Under the pieces are notes generated by a model. It saw only the letters and a program-made list of their open reading frames with translations, did no database searches and was not told the origin of the DNA. A stretch of 64,000 bases of DNA, taken from Novipirellula galeiformis (lineage in GTDB: Bacteria > Planctomycetota > Planctomycetia > Pirellulales > Pirellulaceae). The translations under genes were made by a program, and so were the position numbers. This document shows, piece after piece, positions 36,150 through 45,517 of the stretch (within the stretch, counting starts at the first letter, position 1; every line of letters begins with the position of its first letter). The stretch lies in contig NZ_SJPT01000004.1 in assembly GCF_007860095.1 (NCBI RefSeq), positions 283,260 through 347,259 on the forward strand, given 5' to 3'.

Positions 36150-36816
36150 TCGACAGTCGGCAACGATCCGGGACCCACAATCTGGGGCCCGCGAGCAAGA
36201 TCGGCAGGGGGTCGTTTGCGGTAACGCATGACGGCGCAGGTGAGGGAGATGGGCGTTTGCCCAAGTGGAGGTCGCTGAACCGCCATCCAGCGTGTGGCGT
36301 GATTGGGGCGACTTAGCTCACTCGCGACGGTCCGCCGCGGCAGACCGAATCTCCGAAGATTGTGGACGACAAACGTTTAAGTTTGACTTTCGCCCCTTTC
36401 CCGTAACGCGACACCGCTACGATTCGCATTGTCGAACGATTGTCTCAAACGCTGGGCACTCTGGGGCTGGGCACGCTGGGGCTGGGCACGCTGGGGCTGG
36501 GCACGCTCGATTCGCGGTCCAGGTGAAACGAAGGGGATCATGGCTGGACCCTTCGCCGCTTCGCCCACGAAAAGTGCGAAAGTCGAAGGAAGCGGCGGGT
36601 CGGCAATCCGATTGTCTCTCTGCCTTTTCTCGCATGCTCGCCCAGGGACGCATGCTCGCCCAGAGAACCCTTGTCAAATCCAGGCTTTTAGTCAAAACCG
36701 CCCATTCTACGCCGCTCCCATTACTTGCACACGACGTGGGGCGCTTTATGATCAAGGGGGTCTACGGACTCGCACGAACGAGTCATTTGTCTCCCCATCA
36801 CAAAATTGTGAGCGTC
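36150..36816. other. Intergenic region with minisatellite, upstream of floA
   Basis: 667 bp without a supportable gene. It contains a 15-bp minisatellite at 36451-36510 and a 16-bp doublet CATGCTCGCCCAGGGA/CATGCTCGCCCAGAGA near 36632-36664. The floA frame is open through this region but the translation is low-complexity and lacks homology. Confidence 0.55.
36451..36510. repeat. 15-bp minisatellite, four units
   Basis: Units of GCTGGGCACGCTGGG; the first reads GCTGGGCACTCTGGG, the middle two are perfect, the last ends in CGA instead of GGG. The multiple of three keeps the frame but there is no evidence that it is translated. Confidence 0.9.
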
Positions 36817-37854
36817 ATGATGTTGCCGCCCGTCCTTTCCATCGCTGCAGAAGCCGCCCATGTTGCCTTGCCGTTGGCAAGTTGGCAATTGCTTGGGCAA
36901 AAGCCGATGAATGTACTTTGGTTGGCAATCACGCTATTCGTGCTCTTCCTGATCGCCATTCTTGGCTTCTTCTTCGTTCGCTATGGAAAACTGTGGTTCC
37001 AAGCGTACATGTCGGTAGCCGACGTCAGCTTGATGAGCCTGATTCGGATGCATTTCACCAAGGTCAACCCGAATGTGATTGTCCAGGCCAAAGTGATGTC
37101 AGCTCAAGCCGGATTGAATATCTCGCGTCGTGACGGGATTAGCACACGGCGTTTGGAAGCTCACTATTTGGCGGGAGGCAACGTGATGAACGTGATCCAT
37201 GCGATCATTGCGGCCCATCGCGCCGAGATCCCGTTGGATTTTGATCAAGCCGCGGCCATCGACCTGGCGGGACGCGATGTCTTGGACGCCGTACAAACGA
37301 GTGTCTATCCCAAAGTGATCGATTGCCCGGATCCAAGTCGCACCGGCAAAACCACGTTGAGCGCAATCACCAAGAACGGTATCGAGCTTCGCGTTCGTGC
37401 ACGCGTCACCGTCCGCACCAACATCGAACAATTGATTGGGGGTGCGACCGAGGACACCGTGATCGCGCGTGTCGGTGAAGCGATCATCAGTTCGATTGGT
37501 TCGACCACGGACCATTTCAAAGTGCTTGAAAATCCCGATATGATCACGCGCGTCGTGCTTTCTCGTGGATTGGATGCGCAAACGGCGTTTGAGATTGTTT
37601 CGATCGACATCGCGGATATTGATGTGGGCGAGAACATCGGGGCTCGATTGCAAAGCGATCAAGCCGAAGCGGACACGCGTGTTGCGCGAGCGGAGGCGGA
37701 AAGCCGACGTGCCGAAGCCATCGCCGAGGAGCAGCAGATGAAGGCCAAGGTGGCCGAGAATCGGTCTCAATTGGTTTTGGCCGAAGCCAAAGTCCCCATG
37801 GCGATGGCCGAGGCGTTCCGCGGCGGACGCATCTCCGCGCCCACCAACCACTAG
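36817..37854 (+). CDS. floA: Flotillin-like protein FloA
   Basis: A membrane scaffold protein organising functional membrane microdomains. One N-terminal TM segment ([20 protein letters not shown]), then the conserved body [82 protein letters not shown] and [15 protein letters not shown], and a C-terminal Ala/Glu coiled coil ([20 protein letters not shown]) ending in [10 protein letters not shown]-like [17 protein letters not shown]. Very close to the FloA/YqfA pattern. Start is uncertain among ATG 36817, GTG 36808 and ATG 36748. No NfeD gene adjoins. Confidence 0.93.
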   Translation: MMLPPVLSIAAEAAHVALPLASWQLLGQKPMNVLWLAITLFVLFLIAILGFFFVRYGKLWFQAYMSVADVSLMSLIRMHFTKVNPNVIVQAKVMSAQAGLNISRRDGISTRRLEAHYLAGGNVMNVIHAIIAAHRAEIPLDFDQAAAIDLAGRDVLDAVQTSVYPKVIDCPDPSRTGKTTLSAITKNGIELRVRARVTVRTNIEQLIGGATEDTVIARVGEAIISSIGSTTDHFKVLENPDMITRVVLSRGLDAQTAFEIVSIDIADIDVGENIGARLQSDQAEADTRVARAEAESRRAEAIAEEQQMKAKVAENRSQLVLAEAKVPMAMAEAFRGGRISAPTNH

Positions 37855-37883
37855 CCATCGCGGCTTCGTACCGAGCGCTGCCG

Positions 37884-38021
37884 TTGGGGCGTTGGGCCTT
37901 TGGGGCGCTGGGCCTTTGGGACGCTGGGCCTTTGGGCCGTTGGGGCGTTGGGCCTTTGTTTGATTGGACCTTTAATCCGCTGCGGGCCTTCAACTCACTG
38001 TGGGCCTTCGACTCACTGGGC
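37884..38021. repeat. G-rich minisatellite between floA and the hydrolase gene
   Basis: Imperfect tandem units: about four to five of the form TTGGGGCGCTGGGCCT (37884-37958), then two 19-bp units GGGCCTTCAACTCACTGTG/GGGCCTTCGACTCACTGGG (37984-38021). It occupies most of the floA-hydrolase gap. Together with the array at 36451 it brackets floA with G-rich repeats. Confidence 0.8.
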
Positions 38022-38140
38022 TTGCCGCCCCTGGGGGGCATCGTCTCGAGCTTGGGTGGGATACTTCCCAGACGAGCAGCCGTAGGATACGGTGGAATCT
38101 CCAACCGTTTTTCCTGCATTATGTGAAGGCTGTTTCGCAC

Positions 38141-38992
38141 GTGAGTCGTAAATCCTATCGCGTCACTTTCCCAGGTGGATCGGGATCCGAGTTGGCGGGA
38201 ATTGTCGACCGCCCCGACACGACCGTCGCGGTCCCCGCCGTCGTCTTTAGTCACTGCTTCACCTGCAACAAAGACCTCAAGGCAATTGTGCGAATCGCGC
38301 GAGCGCTGGCCGAGCGAGGGATCGCGGTGCTGCGTTATGACATGACGGGATTGGGCGGCAGCAGTGGCGATTTTTCGCAGACAAACTTCTCGACCAATAA
38401 GGCCGATTTGCGTGCGGCCATCGCGTTCGCTCAAACCGAGTTTGGCGCGGTGCATGCATTGTTGGGGCACAGTTTCGGAGGGGCAACCTCGTTGGCTGTG
38501 GCCGGTGAATCGTCCAGCCCCTTGGTCGCTTCCGAGGCGACGGCACTAGCGAAACTGCGCTGTGTGATCGCGTTAGCGGCCCCCAGCGACACGTTGCATT
38601 TGGCCGATTTGTTGCTGCGGTTGAATCCCAAGATTGCCGCCACCGGCGAAGGCGATGTGACGATCGGCGGCTATCGCTGGCAGATACGTGACCAAATGAT
38701 CCACGACTTTCGCAGCCATGACTTGCCCAATTTGATCGCAAAGATCAACGTCCCCACAATGGTGTTGCATTCGCCTGATGACGAAACGGTGGGGTATCAC
38801 CATGCCCTGCGGATCATGTCGCTAATCAATCAATCGCGGGATGATTTCACCAAGCAAAGCGAGGCCTTGTGCTCGTTGGTTTCGCTGTGCGGGGCGGATC
38901 ATTTGTTGGCCAAACATGCTCATGACCTCCAATACGTTGTGGATTTGACTGCCGCAGCAGTACATCGCTACAGCGCGTCATCACTCGGTTAA
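38141..38992 (+). CDS. Alpha/beta hydrolase of the OsmC-associated type
   Basis: 283 residues. Key features: VVFSHCFTCNKDLKAIVRIA, LRYDMTGLGGSSGDFSQTNF, the nucleophile elbow LLGHSFGGATSL (Ser), and late Asp and His candidates HSPDDETVGYHHA and GADHLLAKHA. This N-terminal half is identical in style to proteins where the hydrolase is fused to an OsmC peroxidase domain; here the OsmC part is absent. GTG start at 38141; a GTG at 38123 is an alternative. Substrate unknown. Confidence 0.85.
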   Translation: MSRKSYRVTFPGGSGSELAGIVDRPDTTVAVPAVVFSHCFTCNKDLKAIVRIARALAERGIAVLRYDMTGLGGSSGDFSQTNFSTNKADLRAAIAFAQTEFGAVHALLGHSFGGATSLAVAGESSSPLVASEATALAKLRCVIALAAPSDTLHLADLLLRLNPKIAATGEGDVTIGGYRWQIRDQMIHDFRSHDLPNLIAKINVPTMVLHSPDDETVGYHHALRIMSLINQSRDDFTKQSEALCSLVSLCGADHLLAKHAHDLQYVVDLTAAAVHRYSASSLG

Positions 38993-39149
38993 CGTCCGAG
39001 CGTGGGGACCATATCCATCCGCACTCGCAGCGCGAACTCGTTCAACGCAGGGAGTAGGCTTTAGCATCGGAGGAATCCGTTCTAAAGTGGTACCTGCCGC
39101 AGCTCTCCGCCCTTTTTACCTGCCACCCTCGATAGGCCCCGCAAGCGTG

Positions 39150-39395
39150 ATGCAACGACAGATTCTCTTGTTTGCAGCCGTCCGCGACGCCGCCGGAAGC
39201 GATTCGGTTGCGATCGACGTCGCCGACGATGCGACGGCGATGGATGTGCTTCACGAACTCAGCCATCGTTTTCCCACGATCGCACCGCTTCTCGGTTCGT
39301 GCCGCGTCGCCCTTGATCACCGCTATGTTCCCAATTCGGAACCGATTGCATCGGCAATTGAAATCGCCATCATTCCTCCGGTCAGCGGAGGTTGA
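39150..39395 (+). CDS. moaD: Molybdopterin synthase sulfur carrier subunit
   Basis: 81 residues of ubiquitin-like fold: ILLFAAVRDAAGSDSVAIDV, then ALDHRYVPN and the C-terminal PPVSGG, whose terminal Gly-Gly is thiocarboxylated to carry sulfur for molybdopterin. Starts at the ATG; a longer frame upstream is not homologous. moaE begins 2 bp after the stop, so they are translationally coupled. Confidence 0.93.
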   Translation: MQRQILLFAAVRDAAGSDSVAIDVADDATAMDVLHELSHRFPTIAPLLGSCRVALDHRYVPNSEPIASAIEIAIIPPVSGG

Positions 39396-39397
39396 TC

Positions 39398-39892
39398 ATG
39401 TCTCCCCACCACTTGGTCCAATTGACCGACGACGCGATTGATTGCGTCCCCTTGATGGCGTGGATCGCGGATCCCGATGTCGGTGCCCACGCTTGGTTCT
39501 TGGGCGTGACGCGTCGCACGACGGGCGACCGAGTCACCCAACTGCTTTCCTATGAAGCTCACCGGCCGATGGCGACGCAAGAGCTTCGTCGCTTAGCGAG
39601 CGAGGCGATCAAGCGATTCGAGTTAACCAAGCTGGTGATCGTCCATCGACTCGGGGAGGTCCCTGTGGGCGAAGCGAGCGTTGCGTTAGGATGCAGCAGC
39701 CCTCATCGGAAACAATCGTTCGCAGCGCTACCGTGGATCATGGATCAACTCAAAACGGATGTTCCGATCTGGAAACGCGAAACGTTTACCGATGGATCCA
39801 CCCAGTGGATGCATCCTAACGAGTCACCCTCGGCCCCATCGCACTCAAGTGAACTTGACTCGGATGAGCCCGACCTAAGGATTAGCAATTGA
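39398..39892 (+). CDS. moaE: Molybdopterin synthase catalytic subunit
   Basis: 164 residues. MoaE hallmarks: HAWFLGVTRRTTGDRVTQL, LSYEAHRPMATQEL, IVHRLGEVPVGEASVAL and VPIWKRETFTDGSTQWM, which has the active-site Lys. The last 30 residues are a polar, Ser/Asp-rich tail beyond the usual end. Converts precursor Z (cPMP) to molybdopterin with MoaD. Its stop TGA overlaps the following TTG start. Confidence 0.93.
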   Translation: MSPHHLVQLTDDAIDCVPLMAWIADPDVGAHAWFLGVTRRTTGDRVTQLLSYEAHRPMATQELRRLASEAIKRFELTKLVIVHRLGEVPVGEASVALGCSSPHRKQSFAALPWIMDQLKTDVPIWKRETFTDGSTQWMHPNESPSAPSHSSELDSDEPDLRISN

Positions 39893-41064
39893 CGATCTCT
39901 CGCCGAATGTATTTGGATCACGCAGCAACGTCATGGCCGAAGCACCCCGACGTACTCGATGCAATGGATCGTTACGCACGCGAATGTGGTGCGGCATCGG
40001 GTCGTGGCCAGTATCAATCGGCCAATCAAGCGGATGCGATCCTGCACTCCACACGACGGGGGATCTCGCGACTAATCCACGGTGCGTCTCCGAATAGCAT
40101 CGCGTTCTTCAGCAATGGCACTCAGGCAATCAACGCGGCAATCGCAGGCATTGTTCGTGATGGCGACCATGTCGTCACCACCGCCGCGGAACACAACAGC
40201 GTCCTAAGACCGCTGTCGCATCTGGCCCGCACTCGCAACGTCAACCTGACGATCGTCGATTGCGACCGTGACGGAGTCGTTTGTGCAAACGACATCCTCT
40301 CCGCTGTCACGGACGCGACGCGATTGGTGGCGGTGACGTCGGCGAGCAATGTGACGGGAGCCGAGCAACCGATCCAGGAAATTGGACAGGGGCTAAAGCA
40401 AGCAAGCCAAACCCCTTCGTCGCCTGCCTTCTTATGCGATGCCGCGCAAAGCTTTGGCTACCTTCGGATCGACGTCGAAGCTGCGGAAATCGATCTGTTG
40501 GCAGCACCGGGACACAAAGGCAGCGGTGGCCCCCAGGGAACGGGCTTTTTATACGTCTCGCCCGCTTGGCACGACCGCATCACCGCCAGCATTTTTGGAG
40601 GTACCGGTAGCCAATCCGAGTCGATGGAAATGCCGGAATCAATGCCAGCGAAACTCGAACCCGGCAATTTGAACGTTGCCGCGATCGCTGGCTGGAACGT
40701 GGCAATCGAGCAGCTAGCGTCTCGAAATGACGAGCATTACGCCGCGGCACTGGCCGCTGTTTCCAAGCAACTCAACGACGGACTGCGATCGATCCCGTCG
40801 GTCACCGTGCTTGGATCCCCCGCTCGATTACCGATCGTCAGCTTGACGATCGATGGCTTTCCCCCCTCCGATTTGTCAGCGATTCTCGACGCAGAATTTG
40901 GGATTGAGGCCAGAGCGGGACTGCACTGTGCCGCACGGATTCACTCGTTTCTGGGAAGCGCCCCCGAGGGCACGCTACGAATTAGCGGATCGGCCGAAAC
41001 GACGAAGCAAGAAATCGCATTCGTGATCGATGCTTTTCGACAAATTGCCGATTCGGTCCACTAA
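39889..41064 (+). CDS. Class V aminotransferase, cysteine desulfurase-like
   Basis: 391 residues. PLP-enzyme features: MYLDHAATSWPKHPDVLDAM, AAEHNSVLRPL (His about 102), FLCDAAQSFGYL (Asp about 184), LAAPGHKGSGGPQGTG (PLP Lys about 210) and the catalytic loop EARAGLHCAARIHSFLG (Cys about 347). The loop length and LHCA context resemble the SufS/CsdA side of the family. The TTG start overlaps the moaE stop and has AAGGA seven bases upstream; an ATG six codons in is an alternative. Coupling to moaDE suggests it delivers sulfur to MoaD (inference). Confidence 0.88.
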   Translation: MTISRRMYLDHAATSWPKHPDVLDAMDRYARECGAASGRGQYQSANQADAILHSTRRGISRLIHGASPNSIAFFSNGTQAINAAIAGIVRDGDHVVTTAAEHNSVLRPLSHLARTRNVNLTIVDCDRDGVVCANDILSAVTDATRLVAVTSASNVTGAEQPIQEIGQGLKQASQTPSSPAFLCDAAQSFGYLRIDVEAAEIDLLAAPGHKGSGGPQGTGFLYVSPAWHDRITASIFGGTGSQSESMEMPESMPAKLEPGNLNVAAIAGWNVAIEQLASRNDEHYAAALAAVSKQLNDGLRSIPSVTVLGSPARLPIVSLTIDGFPPSDLSAILDAEFGIEARAGLHCAARIHSFLGSAPEGTLRISGSAETTKQEIAFVIDAFRQIADSVH

Positions 41065-41168
41065 AGGAGCCAGCTACGGTTCCTGCGGTGCCTCACACGC
41101 TGCGGGATTCATTGGAGCACCAATCTCCCGCTGCAGCGGATCTAAATTCCCGTGTCGCTCGCATCGCC

Positions 41169-41492
41169 CTACCATTCATACCCAGAATCGTGATGCCCGT
41201 ACGTTGGGTAGCCGTAATGGCCTCCATCATACGAGCGGTACGATGCATCATAGTCATGGTGATGAACGTAGCTGGGACGATAAACGCGACGATAGACGCG
41301 GACGGTGCGATAACGGCGGTACACCACGCGCGGAGCACGATAATAGCTGTGGTGAACCCCATGATGAGAGTGATGTCCGTGGCCAACATGATGCCCATGG
41401 CCGAAAGCGTGACCGTGGCGCGCATTAGCGTCGCTGGTCATCACCATGCCTGCGATAGCAAACACGCAAACGAAAATCAGTTTTTTCAACAT
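41169..41492 (-). CDS. Small secreted His/Tyr/Arg-rich protein
   Basis: 107 residues. Signal peptide MLKKLIFVCVFAIAGMVMTS cleaved near DANA-RHGH. The mature part is extremely rich in His, Tyr, Arg and Gly (GHGHHVGHGHHSHH, then YRRYRTVRVYRRVYRPS, then YDGGHYGYPTYGHHDSGYEW). GGAG lies 9 nt before the ATG. The His clusters suggest metal binding; Tyr/Arg richness suggests surface or matrix use. Both are inference, and no named family fits. The longer upstream frame is rejected. Confidence 0.7.
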   Translation of the reverse strand: MLKKLIFVCVFAIAGMVMTSDANARHGHAFGHGHHVGHGHHSHHGVHHSYYRAPRVVYRRYRTVRVYRRVYRPSYVHHHDYDASYRSYDGGHYGYPTYGHHDSGYEW

Positions 41493-41901
41493 CGGTTTAT
41501 TCTCCATGCGAAGATAGGCACAGACCAACGGATCGCGAGACCTCGCCACTGCGCTCACTGAAAACGATCCAGTGGCGGTGCAAGTTACGTACCGGCACCT
41601 TGAGCCACAAACCGCCAACGCGCTGACTCTGCCCGCATTCAACACGAAACAGCGAAGCAATTGGGCGCAACGAGGCAATTGGACACGGCGAAGCAATTGG
41701 ACGCAGCGAAGTCGCATGTAGTCGCAACGGATTCGTTTCCGCAGGCATCCGTTTCCGCAGGCATCGCGCAACGACAATCAAACGCATACCCCAGCGTCGT
41801 GTGCAATGGGCCAATCGCGAGCCAGACGCGTGCGTCGAGCATGGAATCGGCAACGGCCACGCCGGCACCGAGGTTTCGACCATTGCCAATGTCCGCCCGC
41901 G

Positions 41902-43737
41902 CTAGGCGATTGTATCGCGGCGACTCAGCTCGCCTGGTTCCGTTCCACGCGGCGGCAGCCGCAAACGAAAACAACTTCCTTTTCCGTTGGCGGGCGTCAT
42001 GACCTGAATCTCACCCCCATGCTCGATCATGATTTTCGAACTGACGGGCAAGCCCAGCCCTGTTCCGCGTGCGCCTTTGCGAGACTCGAACAGCGAAAAG
42101 ATCTTTAGACGATCTTCTTCAGGAACTCCCGGCCCGTTGTCCACGACATCCACGCCCCAACCTGCGGCCGGATCGAACCATGTCTTCACTGTTACGCGGG
42201 CAACAAATTCGTTTTCAACGTGCTCGAGGGCTCCTTCATTCTGGTTCGCCTCGCTTAGTTTTTTGGCGTGATCCGAGGTCGCGTCCACCGCATTGGTAAC
42301 CAAATTTAAGATCGCGCGATGAAGTGCATCCGTATCAAAGAAGGCATCGGGCATCCCCTCGGCCAGCTCGGTAACCAACGACACATTCAACTCTTGGGCG
42401 CGAGGCTGCATCAATTCAACCACATCGCTGACCGTTTCATTCAAGTCCGCATCAACGCACTGGGGTTCACGCTCCTTCGAGAAGGTCAACATGTCGAGCA
42501 CGAGGTTCGAGATCCGCTCTTGGTTGCGATCGACAATTCGCCAACCACGCCGCACCGCGTCGGTGTCATCACGCTCTAAGCCAGCTTCGATCAGATAGCT
42601 GCCGCCGCGAATGCCTTGCAGAATATTTTTGATGTGATGCGAGAGGGTTGCAATCGTTTGCCCCATGGCAGCCAACCGCTCGCCTTGAACCAGCGCCGAA
42701 TAGTAGAACGTATCTTCGATCGCCAACGCCGCTTGGTGCCCGATCGCGGTAATCAGTCTCAGGTGATCGTCGGTGAATCGCGGAGCATGATCGCGAGCCA
42801 TCATTTGCCCTGGGTCGGTATAGGTGTCCACGTACAGCGCACCGACGATGTCATAACGACCTTGCAACGGAACACAGATCGCTTCGCGTACGCCTGCGCT
42901 GACAATCGATGCCGCTGAGTCGAAGCGGACATCGTCGCGTGCATCGCTGGTTCGGACCCCTTCCTTCTTCTCGAGCACGTAGTCCAGCATCGTGCGGCTG
43001 ATTTCAATTCGTCGATGAGTCCCTGATTTGCGATCCGAGGTTCCTTGGCGGTCAACGCGAGCGGCGGGCTGGAACAAACCCGACTCGTTATCACGCAGCA
43101 TCACGCAGCCACGATCCGCTTCGATCCAATCAAACACAAGCCGCAGGATGCGGTTGAGCACCTGGTTCAAATCGTCGGTGCGTCCCACTGCGATCGCAGT
43201 CAAGTACATGACTTCGAGCGAGCGATCGGCGTCGGTCACCGTCGGTGTGAGGATACGGGACGTCCCCATTCCACTGGCGCTAGCACCGCTTGAATCGGCC
43301 GCCTCGGCAAGGGACCTAGAGTGAAAGATGCCTGAGGAAGGGGCGATCGAGGAAATAATCCGGCTGCCATCATTGCGGTGGCTTTGCTGAACGATATCGA
43401 CGCCGTGCGCCGCTTCCATCGCACCGGCTTGCCCAGCGCCCGGTTGCCCCGCGCCGGTGAAGATCATCATCGATCCCCCAATTTCGATCCGATCGCCGCT
43501 GGCAAGAGGATGCTGACGTTTGGGAATTCCGTTGACCAGCGTGCCGTTGCTACTCTCCAGGTCGACTAATCGACAGCCGCCCATTGGGTCAATCTGAATT
43601 TCGGCGTGGACGCGTGACGCTTCGGTATCCAACAACTGAATCGTATTGGTTTTGTCGCGGCCAATTCGTACGACACTTCCTTGCAGTTGGAAATGCTTTC
43701 CTTGATCACGTCCTCGGACCACGAACAGAGAAGCCAT
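41902..43737 (-). CDS. FHA-GAF sensor histidine kinase
   Basis: 611 residues, cytoplasmic, no TM segment. FHA domain at 1-95 (VVRIGRDKTNTIQLLDTEAS, LESSNGTLVNG). GAF domain at about 185-345 (GCVMLRDNESGLF, AICVPLQGRYDIVGALYVDT). HisKA at 350-400 with LSHHIKNILQGIRGG (phospho-acceptor His about 367). HATPase at 440-600 (NLVTNAVDA, VVDNGPGVPEED, GTGLGLPVSSKIMIEHGG). The FHA suggests input from Ser/Thr phosphorylation. No response regulator gene is adjacent, so its partner is elsewhere. Confidence 0.93.
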   Translation of the reverse strand: MASLFVVRGRDQGKHFQLQGSVVRIGRDKTNTIQLLDTEASRVHAEIQIDPMGGCRLVDLESSNGTLVNGIPKRQHPLASGDRIEIGGSMMIFTGAGQPGAGQAGAMEAAHGVDIVQQSHRNDGSRIISSIAPSSGIFHSRSLAEAADSSGASASGMGTSRILTPTVTDADRSLEVMYLTAIAVGRTDDLNQVLNRILRLVFDWIEADRGCVMLRDNESGLFQPAARVDRQGTSDRKSGTHRRIEISRTMLDYVLEKKEGVRTSDARDDVRFDSAASIVSAGVREAICVPLQGRYDIVGALYVDTYTDPGQMMARDHAPRFTDDHLRLITAIGHQAALAIEDTFYYSALVQGERLAAMGQTIATLSHHIKNILQGIRGGSYLIEAGLERDDTDAVRRGWRIVDRNQERISNLVLDMLTFSKEREPQCVDADLNETVSDVVELMQPRAQELNVSLVTELAEGMPDAFFDTDALHRAILNLVTNAVDATSDHAKKLSEANQNEGALEHVENEFVARVTVKTWFDPAAGWGVDVVDNGPGVPEEDRLKIFSLFESRKGARGTGLGLPVSSKIMIEHGGEIQVMTPANGKGSCFRLRLPPRGTEPGELSRRDTIA

Positions 43738-44394
43738 AAAATATCACGTCGGGAGAATTGAATCCGGGAGCACAACATTCCTGTGGCCGCGGTGGGATGA
43801 TGACCGTTGTTGGGTTGACGATCGCGGTTGGCAGCTTTCATCAACCCCACCGCGTGCCTAAGCCTAAACATTCAAGAGGCATCATCGCGTTTCCGCTGCG
43901 GCCTCCATGATAGGAAAATTCAAGTAAATTGAAACCGCTGCCAATATTGAGCTGTTGGCTCAAAAAATCCTGGGCTTCGACGCTGAACGCCCAAACGCGA
44001 GCTTGTGAATCGTAATTTCAACGCTCTCTTTGCAGTCGCGTATTGCTCGCAAGCCAACGCACCCCCAAGGGAAAATCGATCTCGACTCGGTAAATCGCTG
44101 GCGTGTTTTAAAGTTGCGTTTTTTTCATCACCCGAAGCGTCAGCGAGGGAATATGATTCTTGACTCGGTCCCTCGCGGACGCTTCGGGTGATGATTTGCT
44201 AGGAAAACGTCAATATCGCAACGTCATCACTTTCCTCCTGGCCTGATTCCCTGCGAAAAGGGGCGTCGTGGATGTCTTTCTAATCCAACAAAATGTCTTT
44301 TGGCGTTGTGCCATTGCACGATCGGGTTTGGCTACAATGGCATGCGGACTTTCCGCCTTCCGCATCGCCGTTTCACCTCCGTAGGAACCTTGCC
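43738..44394. other. Intergenic region with palindromic repeat copy D
   Basis: 657 bp between the divergent histidine kinase and MoxR genes. It contains repeat copy D at 44125-44195. No other gene is supportable. The MoxR frame is open from 44293 but the first 34 residues there are not family-like. Confidence 0.55.
44125..44195. repeat. Long-palindrome repeat, copy D (best preserved)
   Basis: Left arm CCCGAAGCGTCAGCGAGGGA, core CTTGACTCGG, right arm TCCCTCGCGGACGCTTCGGG, with outer ATCA/TGAT pairs. The arms pair over about 20 bp with two mismatches. This copy defines the family shared with 11085, 13734 and 21537. Confidence 0.9.
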
Positions 44395-45423
44395 TTGGTC
44401 CAACCACCCCCGATTGAACCTTCGAGCGACGCTGCGGCGACCACCCGACTCGTGCATGCATGCAACCAAGTTCGTGAACAAGTCGGGAAGATTGTCGTCG
44501 GACAAGACGAGGTGATCGAGCAGTTGTTGATCGCCATCCTGGCGCGCGGCCACTGTTTGCTTGAAGGCGTCCCGGGACTCGCCAAGACACTGATGATTCG
44601 CACCTTGGCGCAATCGATGAAATTGACGTTTCGACGAATTCAGTTCACGCCCGATTTGATGCCCGGCGACATCACGGGAACGGAAATCATCCAAGAAGAT
44701 CCTGCGACCGGACGGCGCGAGTTCAAGTTCGAACGCGGCCCGATCTTCACACAAATGCTACTGGCCGACGAGATCAATCGCACGCCGCCTAAGACCCAAG
44801 CCGCCCTGCTCGAAGCGATGCAAGAACACGAGGTTACCGCAGCGGGCACCACCTACCGGCTCAGTGAACCGTTCTTTGTGCTCGCGACCCAAAACCCGAT
44901 CGAACAAGAGGGCACGTATCCGCTTCCCGAAGCCCAACGCGATCGTTTCCTGTTCCACGTTGTGGTGGGGTACCCAAGTCGAGAGGAAGAATCGGAGATC
45001 GTCGATCGCACCACGTCGACCTTCACAGGGACCGTCGAGCCAGTGATTTCGGGAGAGGACATCGCCCAATTCCAACAAACCGTTCGCAATGTCCCCTTGC
45101 CGCCTCATGTGAAGGACTGGGTTCTCGATGCGGTCCGAACCCTACGCCCTCAGGATGAGCATTCGGCACTATGGGCACGAGAGTTGATCCAATGGGGTCC
45201 AGGGCCGCGGGCCAGCCAACAATTGGTGCTCGCGGCAAAAGCACGCGCCCTGTTGCATGGTCGCCCCACGGTGGCGATTGAGGACGTCCAAACGCTGGCG
45301 CTGCCCGTGCTTCGCCATCGCGTCGTGCCTACGTTTGCATCCGAGGCGGATGGGATCACCGTTGACGATTTGATCTTGCGAATGATTCGTGAAACGTCGG
45401 GAAAACCTGCAAAGGTTTTATAA
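44395..45423 (+). CDS. MoxR-family AAA+ ATPase
   Basis: 342 residues from a TTG with AGGA eight bases upstream. [14 protein letters not shown], Walker A GVPGLAKT (58-65), [16 protein letters not shown], Walker [21 protein letters not shown], sensor 1 [20 protein letters not shown], and the MoxR lid. MoxR ATPases act with VWA-domain partners in metal insertion or complex assembly; no DUF58 or VWA gene follows here, which is unusual because they are normally clustered. An ATG at 44293 would add 34 non-homologous residues. Confidence 0.92.
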   Translation: MVQPPPIEPSSDAAATTRLVHACNQVREQVGKIVVGQDEVIEQLLIAILARGHCLLEGVPGLAKTLMIRTLAQSMKLTFRRIQFTPDLMPGDITGTEIIQEDPATGRREFKFERGPIFTQMLLADEINRTPPKTQAALLEAMQEHEVTAAGTTYRLSEPFFVLATQNPIEQEGTYPLPEAQRDRFLFHVVVGYPSREEESEIVDRTTSTFTGTVEPVISGEDIAQFQQTVRNVPLPPHVKDWVLDAVRTLRPQDEHSALWARELIQWGPGPRASQQLVLAAKARALLHGRPTVAIEDVQTLALPVLRHRVVPTFASEADGITVDDLILRMIRETSGKPAKVL

Positions 45424-45517
45424 GCCTAATTCCCTAAGCCTTTGCAAGACTCCCAGCCTGCGGATGAGGCATTGAACGCTTGATGCTCTTCGCTCACCTC
45501 ACGCAGGAGTAATATCG

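Noticed and set aside
36265-36816. N-terminal extension of floA
   Set aside because: The frame is open, but it encodes low-complexity sequence over a minisatellite and does not match FloA, whose N-terminus is a short TM segment.
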